64,000 nt of DNA from Brachypodium distachyon. Lineage: Eukaryota; Streptophyta; Magnoliopsida; Poales; Poaceae. Within the stretch, counting starts at the first letter, position 1. Each line of letters opens with the position of its first letter. Below, one piece after another: positions 51,754 to 62,356 of the stretch. Under the pieces are notes generated by a model that saw nothing but the letters and a program-made list of their open reading frames with translations, ran no database searches and had not been told where the DNA came from. The position numbers and the translations under genes are program-made. The DNA is taken from contig NC_016133.3 of assembly GCF_000005505.3 (NCBI RefSeq), forward strand, positions 21,416,555 to 21,480,554, in the 5' to 3' direction.

Positions 51754-52061
51754 CGACATGCATTTGGTATATATGTGTCAACGATAGAGTCTTCAACACA
51801 CCTTTGCATGTATGTAACCACAAAGTCATAGGGAGATACGACAACGCTGACACCGCTAGCCAGAGTCATTCGTTCTATAAAAGAAGTTGCCATCATATTG
51901 ATAGATTTACTACTTGTTTGGTAAAAAGGTCACCAACATAGTGGCGATGTAATTGCCATGCCGATTAGTATAAGTTGCCACCAAGGAGATGATGTACTCA
52001 GCAGACTGTATTAATAGTTATTAGTTTATCACCATGGTGCTAATTTATTTATTTTGTCTTA
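51754..52061. other. right flank of the Gypsy insertion
   Basis: AT-rich, non-coding, with agttgccacc wording that leads into the tandem array. It belongs to the same older segment as 42640-42952. Confidence 0.4.
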
Positions 52062-52490
52062 AAAGTTGCCAACCGATAAAATATCAAGTTGACATTGTTG
52101 ATACTAACAAATACCACGTGGTAATTTTATACAAAATAAGATGGTGACTTGTGCAATAAAGTTAGTATCACACACAAGATATGAAGTTACCACCCGATGA
52201 TAAATCAAATTGCCATCCCTGGTATTTACAAATGCCACATGATAACTTTATACGAAATAAGATGGTGATTGGTGTAATAAAGTTAGCATCCTATAATATA
52301 ATGAAGTTACCACCCGATTATATATCAAGTTGCCACTCCTTTTATTAACAAATACCATGTGATATCTTCATAGAAAATAGGATTATGATTTATGTATTAA
52401 AGTTACCATGCCATAATATATAAAGTTATCACCCAATAATTTATGAAGTGACCACCTTGTCAGTAGTAAGGTACCATGTGGTAACATTTT
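52062..52490. repeat. tandem array, about 120-bp unit, 3.5 copies
   Basis: Each unit opens with aagtt(g/a)ccaccc-gat and contains atcaa(g/a)ttgcca, acaaataccacgtg-like and aaataagatggtgat blocks, then ataaagttag. Units begin near 52062, 52182, 52303 and 52422. It is probably the subterminal or internal repeat of an unclassified DNA transposon that was later split by the Gypsy element. Confidence 0.75.
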
Positions 52491-53280
52491 TAAGAGTAGC
52501 ATGGTAATTTTATACTTTATCGCATGGTAACAATTTAAAGGGTCTAATTTTTTTATCAAAACATATTCGATTGGGATTTAGGAAGATCTTGTCAATACGA
52601 TTCCAAGGGTGAAAACGGATCGCGAATCGGGCTGGCAATTTAAGCTACAGACCATTTTAAATTTAATCAACTTGGTATTTTTTTTAACCTTAAACTATGG
52701 TCTTAGCAAAAAAGAAACGTTCATGCAGCTAGCGCAGTAGCGGTGCACACGCCATATTTCCCATTTGACATAAACCTGAAATTTGGAACAAATAATTATT
52801 ATCCAGTGCGGCACTGCATGCAGTGTATATGCTGCGCATGCATGCATGCCGTCTTACACGTTCTCCAATCAGTCAATCGAGTATTCCTAATCTATGACTA
52901 CAATTGCGTCGCGCAAGATGACCGGAGAACGTTTGCTCGTTAAATTTCCCGATTAATCAATACTCTAACGCAAGATACGGTAACTTAATTGATTGGCACT
53001 GGCACATATCTCAAAGTTCAATCTCGTTGCTCGGACGGTGGGGCGAGATAGGAGGGGGGTTACAGCCTCCGGTTTAACCCAACCCAGATAAAATTTGCTT
53101 GGCTCAAGCGGAGATATGCCTCAAGCCCTCAACACGTCCTGACGGATCAACAAGCTGGAACCCCCTTTGTTGCCTGCACTAGACTACAAACGCTTTAACG
53201 TGATTTTTGAGATAACCCAAGCAACATCGTATTTTAAGTTTATTTCTTTATGTGGATTTTCCTTTTTAAGTCTTTGAATC
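52491..53280. other. intergenic, no gene seen
   Basis: Includes the tgcatgcatgc-rich stretch near 52845 and gtgaaaacggatcgcgaatc at 52610, a wording found at some cereal Mutator ends. No partner end was located. Confidence 0.35.
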
Positions 53281-53869
53281 ACGCAGTGTTTATAACCAGA
53301 CAGCATAACGCCAAGATTCAGCCATAGACTTCACCATCAGGCACGGTTTAGATTCAACTCATTGAAGAAACAAAAATCCATACGCAACAAAGAGATCATA
53401 TGTTCCAGCATAAACCCTTCTCCAGCGCAAGACATTTGAGGATGCAGAGGACACTGAAATGCCGACAGACAGAACCGCCAACCCGAAGAAAGTTAAGAGT
53501 ACCCAAAACAATCACTGTTCTACAAAATGGTCAGGGGGCTCAGACATAAGCACATCTTCAAACACGTCCCCGCCCTTCAGTATGCATGCAGATAACCAGC
53601 AGAGCAGAGAACCAACAACTCAGGAGGGGTCATTCTACAAATCATCATTTGATTCATCCTGCATCAACAGCTTTGGACTTTAGACACCATGGTTTTCTAC
53701 AAATAGCTAAAACCAGAAATGTAAATTTTGTCAAGCCAAGAGGTACTTTTTTGGACTGTTGTTATATTCTTGAAGCTATCACTTGCCAAGTTAGATTTAT
53801 TTTTTAGTTAGAATAGTTGTGAGTTGAACCATCATGAACAGACAGTAGTCACCGCTAGTATAGTATCAA
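53281..53869 (-). other. probable 3' UTR of the histone deacetylase gene
   Basis: Follows the stop codon on the minus strand. The small ORFs here are unconvincing. The polyadenylation site was not fixed. Confidence 0.4.
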
Positions 53870-56800
53870 CTAGAAATTCTGAAAATCCAGAAATATTGCA
53901 CACAAGATGAATGGCATAAATTGTTGGGAACAGAAGGGCAAACCTTCACGATAGAATTGGCAATTAAGTCGTTAGCCTCAGTTTTCATGTCAGGATCTTC
54001 TGTGTCAGAATCATAAGCTCCCCCGCTCCATAATCTGCTGCGCTGACTTGGTCTCTTGTCCATATCCTCCTCCTTCTACATAAGTAAGTTATCAAATAGG
54101 CACACATGACAAAGCAAGAAAGTGAATTAAAATGAGGAATTGGCAATGGCAAGAGAGGAACCTCTGCTGGAGCTTCAGGATCAGATGGTCTATCATGAAA
54201 TTGAGTGTTTGGGACATGTTCTAATGTTGAAAGATGATCCAGTATCATGTTCCTGCAGGAAGATTCCAGTACAGCAATTAGCCATACCACATAAAAAGAT
54301 TATCATCTAAAGCACATGTGCAAGAAGCAGTGAGCAAATGTACTAGCAATAAAGTGGAGCAAGTTTGAGAATTCAAATCACAATGATACAAGAACGAACT
54401 AAGGAAAAATATATTAATCTATTCATTAAAGAAATAGAGAATTAATTGTGTAGCTGAATATTCCTATTTAGAAGACGGACACAGTTATAATTAAATGCTG
54501 AAGACACTAGCACAGATCATCACTAGTGGTAGCCCGTACAGAAGCTTCTGAAACAACTTCCAGTGAAAGAATGCAGAGAAATTTTAAGACACATACAACT
54601 ACTTTGGGATGTTCATTCCTCTTGATTTAATATACATTAGCTCTTAAATAGGTATTATTAGCTTTATTTTGGAATTTTTCAGGATCAGATAATGCACACT
54701 GGAGCTAGCCTGATGCTGCAGCTACGATCATCGTGGTGGCAGCGACAGCAGTGACAAACCGCCCGTCACATCGCTGGCAACGTTGGTGGCAGAGTTGATG
54801 TGTATGTAGACCTTCACACCGCCGCTGGATGCTCCCTGATCCCAAGAAGCGTCAGTGGTGGTACCAAAGAGGCAGAGACCATGTTGACGGTGGGCGACGT
54901 GCTCTGACCATGAGCTGCTGGGAATGGGATGCTTGCACTGGCAACATGCTGACTGGGGAGGATGAAGTCACGATAGGCGCTCAAAGAGATTACTGTTGCC
55001 AGTATGAGGAACTGAAGAGCTAGTCCACAGGAGAATGAGAATGCCATGCTGGTGATGCTTTGAAATTTGTAACAACTAGTTCTCGAATTTATACAGGGAA
55101 GGGAACTCGATCTACGTGATTAGTCTGGACAATGTCATGGGCCAGTGTAGTACCATTCTGCCTGGCCCAGGGTGTGTATACGCCATGTCAAGTCATCATG
55201 CTTGTCTCCTAGCATCTAGTTCTAATGCTCTATTGTGCATTGTCCCATCTACAGCAAGTAAAATTCTCACGAGACACTAGACAATGTGGCAGTGCTACTA
55301 AAAACATGATGATTCTTAAAATATCTCAAGAATGTAAAATACTTCTATTTTGCAGGGGACAATACATTAATAAAACAGTTTACTTACTTTATATTCTCCA
55401 GGTCTTTTGTAGTATTTAAATTCTCTACGCTTCTTGGTTCAATATGAAGATTATAGTCAGGGCCAAAGTACTCATAGTAATCATTATAAGGCAACTTGTT
55501 ATCAGGTTCAACCCCAACGGCAACTGCAGTCTGCATAGCAACAACCCAAATAACATCAGTTCTGATAACACTCAACCAACAACTTCAATCAGCTGAATGT
55601 GCAACAAGAGAGAAAGGTAAACCTCATAGCACCAGCAGCGAGCAACATTTCTGATGGTGTAACCTCCACCCCCTAAAACCATCATAGGAACATTGAATGA
55701 CCTAAGGTAACGGAGGCAGTCTGCGTGGCCTTTCACAGACAGATTAAAGCAGCCTAACCTATCTCCGGCCAAAGAGTCAGCCCCACATTGGAGAACAACA
55801 ACCTCTGGCTGATAAACCTCCATTACTCTCTTCATGATGCATTGGAACAGATCACGAAAGGTAGAGTCATCAATGCCATCACTAAGGGGGACATTTACAG
55901 CATAATGTTTTCCTTCACCAGCTCCAACATCAGTAATGTGTCCAGTACCAGGGAAGAAGTCCCCATACTTGTGGAAAGAAACCGTCATGACTCGGTTTGT
56001 AGTGAAGAAGGCCTCCTCCACACCATCTCCATGGTGGACATCAATGTCTACATATAGCACACGCTGGAACAAAAGAAAAAAAATGTCCGTCAGAAATTAG
56101 ATACTCATCGTTTGATTCTAAATTTCTAATGTTGTAGCAACATTATTTGATAGCACAATAGCAGTGCAGTTATGCTTTATAAAGCAAAAGACAAATTCTG
56201 GCATATTCTACAGACATAAGAAAGCTTGAAAGAAAAATGCACGATAATGCTTGGCAAGTTTGGAAAACATGTGTCCTGTTTTATTGAAGATGAGATAACC
56301 TAACTGCTGATATTAAAAACTAAAGGGGTGATGATATTTCACCAGGCAACATTTTCTAGAGAGATATAAGTTGTAAGGGTGCATATCAGTCATACAGGAA
56401 GCAAACTGGATAATTACACTACAATACTGGTACAACTTACTTACAGAAGCTTGGGAACCAGTCAACCTCGATTCTAAGAAAAGTCTAAAATCATAAAACC
56501 TCATGCGTACACAAAGGCAGTTGTCTAACGATACAGATGATCAACAAATCTTGCAAGCCAAACAGGATACCTAGCAAGTTCCATGCATACAAAACTACAA
56601 TATCAATTACATAAATCCAAAAACATTGAAGATATACATATGAGTTCACACAACGGAGAAAATCATGTTAACTCGTTTCTCACATCTGACGATGCTGGTG
56701 AAAACTAATGGTGCAAATTCCAAAATCACCATATCAGCTAATAAGAACTCACTATTGGAAACACCATATGGATAGCAGCAGCATCCACTTAATGAATGTA

Positions 56801-58038
56801 TCTATTTGTTCATATTTGCTGTAAAATCACAAGTATACCTCTGTTCCTAAATATAAGATGTTCTAACTTAGTCCTAAGTCAAATTTCTTAAAGTTTGACC
56901 AAGTTTATCGAAAAATCTATCAACATCTACAACTCTAAATTAGTTTTGTTAGATCCTTCACGATGTATATCTTTATGTATACTTATTTGATATTATAGAT
57001 GCTGGTACATTTTTCTATAAACTTAGTATAACTTTAAGAAGTTTGACTTAGGACAAAGTTAGAACATCTTATATCAAGGAACAGAGGTAGTAACATGGAT
57101 ACACAGCTTTGCATTCACATTCCAGATGGTTTTATAGCCCTACACACAGCCATTCGAGTCCCTAGTCCTCCACAATAGTGACTATATTGGCACTGGAAAA
57201 CATTAACAAATTTCTTTTGCTCCTCTGGCAATCGCAGCAACGGGGATCCTTTTGAGGCTTAGCACCCTCTGCGCAACAAACAAAAACCCGATAGCTGGTG
57301 CCCCTAATAATCACATCCATTGCAATATGCATCTGATTCTAAACCCTAATAAAACCCAAAAATCGTAGTGCTCCATCACTTCCAATCACCGAACAGTTTA
57401 CACAACCTAAGGAGGGTATCTAAACAAGTCAAGTGTGAAGATAAATTGGGTTAACAATAAGCATACCCCCTGAAAAAGACGAAGAAAAAGCGTACCCTGT
57501 GGAACTTCAGAAGCTCGAGGATGGCGAGGACGATGTCGTTGACGTAGCAGAATCCGGAGGCCTCGCCCTTCTTGGCGTGGTGGAGCCCGCCAGCCCAGTT
57601 CACGGTGATGTCGGCGTCCCCACGGTTGAGCTTGACGGCGGCGCCGATGCTGCCGCCAGCGGACGCCTGGCAGAAGGGGAAGAGACCGTCAAAGACGGGG
57701 CAATCCTCACCGACGTTGAAGCGCTTGACGGCGCGGGGGTCGAGGATGTTCGGGTTCCCAGTGGCGGAGGCAAGGAAGGAGACGTATTCCTCGGAGTGGA
57801 AGCGGCTGATGTCGGCTTCGGAGGCAGGGAAGGGGCGGGAGAGCTCGAGTAGGCGGTGGAGACCATAGTGGACGACCAGCGAGTGCGCCATGCGGATGCG
57901 GTGCGGCTTCATCGGGTGGCCCTGCCCGTAGTAGTAATCGCCGATCGTGGGCTCGTAGAAATAGCTGACACGACGGCGGCGGCCGTCCTCGCCACCCGCC
58001 GGAGACGGCAGCGACGCTCCTTCGCCTGACGCCGCCAT
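53870..58038 (-). CDS. HDA705-like: class I (RPD3-type) histone deacetylase
   Basis: Zinc-dependent removal of acetyl groups from histone lysines in co-repressor complexes, mainly nuclear. Exons, 5' to 3': 58038-57496, 56063-55623, 55530-55388, 54252-54162, 54075-53944 and 53878-53870. All GT-AG, about 452 aa. Numbering matches human HDAC1 plus 13: HH 153/154 (GGLHHAKK), zinc ligands D189, H191 and D277 ([16 protein letters not shown]), and catalytic Y316 (GGGGYT). The N-terminus [16 protein letters not shown] is class I. The acidic tail has [18 protein letters not shown]. The last coding exon is only 9 nt (N-F-stop); if that intron is retained the tail extends to a stop at 53866. The rice name is from memory and gene order. 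A large MITE lies in intron 1 and a foreign-looking ORF in intron 3. Confidence 0.95.
54814..55047 (-). other. small ORF inside HDAC intron 3
   Basis: 77 codons in the HDAC sense strand within the 54253-55387 intron. It starts [20 protein letters not shown], a hydrophobic signal-peptide-like run, then an Ala/Ser/Pro-rich part. This stretch is GC-richer than the surrounding intron, so it may be a captured fragment or a nested gene for a small secreted peptide. No family recognised. Confidence 0.35.
56836..57092. mobile_element. Stowaway-type MITE in HDAC intron 1, 257 bp
   Basis: TA-flanked. The arms cctctgttcctaaatataag and the right end cttatatcaaggaacagagg pair; the pairing extends inward through gttctaacttagtcctaagtc / gacttaggacaaagttagaac for over 80 bp. 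Confidence 0.85.
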
Positions 58039-59714
58039 TTTGGGGGATTTGTTTTCTTTTCCTCTCTGTTTGGGGGTTTAGAGTCGAGAATGCGAACCAA
58101 CAGGACAACCACTGAGCAAAACTATATAGACCTGAAAATCATCACGCGTAAAGCGGAGGCGGTACCATCGATGGTATCTACACCCGGTGGGCGCTCGAAT
58201 GTGTGGTAACACGTGAGCTTCCCTATCTTGATAAAAGATTAAGAGAAAAATAGTATAATGCGAATGATCGACCCCTCGTCATGGTAGCCGCACAACACGT
58301 CCATGTTACTATTTTATGTTAACTATTTAAATAGGCGTAGTAACATAATTTGTGATAACATATACACCTCATTTATTGTTTTTATAGTTATTTTACATTG
58401 GAAAGTTTGATGTGGTGGTAACAAACCTAGTTAACACAACCCTCTCTTTTCTCATTTAATACATGACACATCATCAAATTGCTTACTTAGCATTTCATTT
58501 TACTATCTATATTACTCCCACTATGAGTAGTCGTGGTGAGTCCTCCGAAATATTTAACATGCCTTATACTCCATTAAAAAGAGATGATTAAGGGAAAAAT
58601 ACTACTTGTGTGTCTCTCTCCCATTTTTTATGTGACCGTTGACAACTTTTTTTTTCCTTTGTTTCTCTCTCATTTGTGTTAGGCATAATCACGTGCCTAT
58701 TTTCTTTCTGACTAATTCTCCAATATGTTTGCTTTCTTTTGTAGATGAAATTTTAGAGGCTGCTTGTTTCTTTTGTACTAACTGTACTTGGTGTTAAATG
58801 TAACAGTGGCATGCAAGTACATTATGGTACATGACATGCAAGTCTGTAAATACATTGTGGTACATGACATGTACATTATTAGTTTTTATTAAGTACCTCA
58901 TCATAATAATCAAGACTGTATACATCAACTTTATGTATCATGAAAAAAATCACTCTGCGAGCATCTACCTCGTCAATACTTAGTACCTACTCTCTAAGTT
59001 CATTATGGCACATCATGTACCATAATGCATTCGTCAAAACTTAGTACCTTGTCATGTACCCATGTACATGTTAATCTTATTGTGTACATTAACACATAAA
59101 ATGGCACATTAAAGTGCACCAAACAAATCACAGTACAAGCATCGCAAAAAAAATTAACTAGACGTTGAGGTACCTACCTAAAGTACCAAGAAACAAATAA
59201 CAATACGTCGGGGATTTGCATGGTTTAGTCACAAGCTCGTTCTTAGTCATGGAGTTTTATATGCTTGTGCTACTTATCTAATTTGTTGAACTATTGTGAG
59301 TGTGAACTACTTTAAATTCGTGGTTTATGTAAGACTTGATAACTATTTATGATGTAATAGCTAGCTTTGTGTGATGGATCATTTGTTCTAGATATGGTTT
59401 TAATGCTGCTCTCATATATATTGTCTTACTAATCTTGTCTGGAGATGTGTTAACTGAGCCATTATAGGATTGCTCCGTCACAAGATCTCATTGCAAAAGG
59501 TAAATTATTGTGTAGGGATTTAGCTAATCTTATATGTTTCTTGGAAATATTGCTTTGTTGTGTTGTGGATAAATCCTTGTAGGTTCATTCACATTTGGTA
59601 TGCCAACTTGAGGTATTGCTCTAAATCGTTGAATAAATGAATCTACATACACTTGAGAGAGCTTATTGTTGTATCTTTAATCCTTTGCAATTGAGTTATT
59701 GGTTTATGAAATCT
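58039..59714. other. HDAC upstream region and intergenic DNA
   Basis: The first few hundred bases must hold the HDAC promoter; ctatataga at 58121-58129 is a TATA candidate 85 bp before the ATG (minus strand). 58300-58540 is a degraded relative of the 18578-18857 MITE (ctcccactatgagtagtc end retained). 58790-59060 repeats cattatggtacatgacatg-type motifs. No gene. Confidence 0.45.
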
Positions 59715-61080
59715 AGGGGGGTGTTGATGCTAGTGTATGTGCACTTTGGTGGTGATGACAACGTGTTTTCTTATCTAATCTTGTGTTAAGCATTTAAGTG
59801 TTTATAAAGAACTTGACACAAGACGATTCGTGGAACCTCGAAAAGGAAAGAAGCGTAGTGGTGTTTAGCGGCTTTTTCAGTTGATTTGAGTCGTAGGACA
59901 TCCGTATTATTAAGAGGGAATTCACAAGGGAAGGTAACGGGTGAATCAATTTCATGTACACATCTACATACAATTGCACCCACTAAAAAGCCTACCCAAA
60001 AAGGTGAGAGAAGAAACCGACTTCAATTTCCCTGTTCTGGCTTTCTAGGTTCCCAGGCGGCGGAAGTTCCGGGTGAACTTCTGCCCGAACATCTGGGTGC
60101 TCTCTGTTCGTCCCAGAGGAAAATGCGGAACTTCCGGTGAATATTCAGAACTTCCGGTTAGCCGGAAGTTCCGGCCTATCCCGACCTGTGCCTAACGGCT
60201 CGATTTTTGGGGACCCCATTTATATACCCCCTTCGTCCCCAACGAGCTACCTGATCGACTAAGTAACCAAGAACACCACCTTTCACCCAAAGAACACAAA
60301 AGCTTAAATCTCCAAGATCTCCTTCCTTAGCCACTCCCAACTCTTGATTATTTGAGTATTGGACGAGAAGATCTTGATCTAGGGTTTTACCAAGCCAAAA
60401 GTTGATTCCCCTTGTTTCGTTTGTGGATTTCGTTTCTCTTGGGCATTTGGGAGCCCTAAACGGAAGCGGTTGCCTTGAGCTCTCCCTTGGTGTGAGGAGC
60501 TCGGGGACTGGATTGGGAGCCTCCAATTGAGTTGTGGAGCTAGCCCCGGTCAAGTTGGAGAAAAGCAGGGGCGCACCCAGCCGGGTGATTGCGTGGGGTC
60601 CGCCCCACCCAATAAATTTGAAAATCCTTTTATCATAAGTAAAAAAATATAAAATAATTAAGGGAAAAAAATAGAATTGTAGTGTATTTGCCCCACCCAA
60701 TGTTGAAAATACAATGTTTTTCTCATCCAATATTGAAAACCTGGGTCCGCCCCACCCAATAAATTTGAAAATCCTTTTATCATAAGTAAAAAAATATAAA
60801 ATAATTAAGGGAAAAAAATAGAATTGTAGTGTATTTGCCCCACCCAATGTTGAAAATACAATGTTTTTCTCATCCAATATTGAAAACCTGGGTCCGCCAC
60901 TACCTTTGTGGTAGAGCACTCCTATTCTCAGTGAGCCTTTGTGGTGCCTCTACCTTTGCGATAGAGCACTCCTACAAACGGAGACGTACACCAATCCCAA
61001 TAGGTGGAACTCCGGTGAAATCTTAGTCTCCGCGTGTGGTATCATTTTCACCCTTTACATACTTGCTATCTATTGTTGCT
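59715..61080 (+). mobile_element. LTR-like retrotransposon fragment, interrupted
   Basis: Carries LTR-style features: repeated ccggaagttccgg and aacttccggt motifs (60057-60175), a tttatataccccc TATA-like box near 60219, then a cttgatctagggttttacc leader-like stretch. A small insert at about 60570-60904 (ends caggggcgcacccag / ctgggtccgccacta) interrupts it; tctacctttg(c/t)g(a/g)tagagcactcct occurs after it. No second LTR or coding region is present. Superfamily not assigned. Confidence 0.5.
60596..60889. repeat. perfect 147-bp tandem duplication
   Basis: 60596-60742 and 60743-60889 appear identical, and a third unit begins (gggtccgcc) at 60890. It sits inside a small element with hAT-like ends. 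Because 147 is 49 codons, the minus frame stays open and produces a misleading 247-codon ORF. Confidence 0.92.
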
Positions 61081-62345
61081 TCGGCTATATACTTCATAAT
61101 AGGGTTGCATTCACTTTAGAGAATCCAGTGAGCATGATCCTCCACCAAACATGCCTAGCGAGAACGCACCCCAACATGACGTGAGAAATCGTCTCATCCT
61201 CCTGATCACAAAACGGACAATGCTCCGGATGATCAAGACATCTTCTCCTCAGGCGGTCAGCCGTCCAACAACGCTTCCAGCAAACGAGGCACATGAAAAA
61301 TTTGCATCTTAGGGGGTTTGTAGAATCCCAAACCAGATCCATACCTGCCATGTCCACCCGTCCTTCAAATAAAGCCAAATAGGCTGACCGAGCGCTGAAA
61401 GAACCAGTAGTGGACCAATTCCATTTGAACGAATCCTCCCCCTCCACCAACTAAAAGTTTTGAATTCGATCCCACAAATTCAGATATTGAGTCAGGCCCT
61501 CTTCAGACAGATTTGGGCTGATCTGTCTTGCCCAAGCATTCTGACAAAGACCCTCAGCCACCGAGATGCACAAGTTCTGATTTCTTCTAGCCGGCAACAC
61601 TTGAGGCGCTACATCCCTAATCCTCTCCCCATCAATCCAGGGATCAGCCCAGAATTTAGTATCACGACCATCTCTCACCAACACCAAAGTAGCCGCCTCA
61701 AACAGGTTCAATGAATCCACCGAAACCTGAATGTCAAACTCTTGCCAGGGCCTCCAGTTTTCAGTTCTCATCAACCAACACCAACGGGCCCTTAGTGCCA
61801 CATTCAAGAGCCTAAGATTAGGAATGCCGAGACCAACCAAACGTTTTGGAGTACATACTGCCTGCCAAGAAATCAAACAATGGCTACCACGAACGTCTTT
61901 TCTCCCTTTCTCTGTGCGAATAGGAAGATCCAACGAGAGCATGGCATAAATAGACATCACGCACAACGTGAATTTGATCAAAACGAGCCTTCCACCGGAA
62001 GATAGGAGATTAGCACACCAACCTTGCAATCTGTTGCTGACCTTGTCAACTAGGAATTGGAGCTGAGAGGCAGTTGATGGGCCGCCGTTTTCTCCAATTC
62101 ACCCGAAGCCCAGTGGCCAGCCCAAAGTCCACAAGGAGAACCGAGAAAGCAGAAAGGTCCAACTGCGTAGGCCTGATAAAGGAAACCACATCATCTGCAA
62201 AAATTGGCGTACGACGATGCAAACCACAGTTAAAGAAGACCAGCAGTAGTAGCTTTGTCAAGCAGATTATTCAGCACGTCCATTGCTTTCTTCATCCAAG
62301 CATATTGTGCGAGCACAAAGGAAAAGAAAGGACCAGAGAAGAACC
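61081..62345 (-). pseudogene. L1-like LINE fragment (RT end to zf-RVT)
   Basis: Minus frames in order: PIFADDVVSF (the reverse-transcriptase FADD box, about 62215), LLSSGGRLVLIKFTLCVMSI, LGIPNLRLLNVALRARWCW, DGRDTKFWADPWIDGERIRD, then SFSARSAYLALFEG and a zinc-binding run (CPFCDQEDETISHVMLGC). Several stops and frame changes occur. Its upstream part is cut off by the next LINE's tail, so it is older. Confidence 0.85.
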
Positions 62346-62356
62346 ATACCGATGGG

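Noticed and set aside
60176..60919. 247-codon minus-strand ORF
   Set aside because: Explained by a perfect 147-bp (49-codon) tandem duplication inside non-coding repeat DNA.
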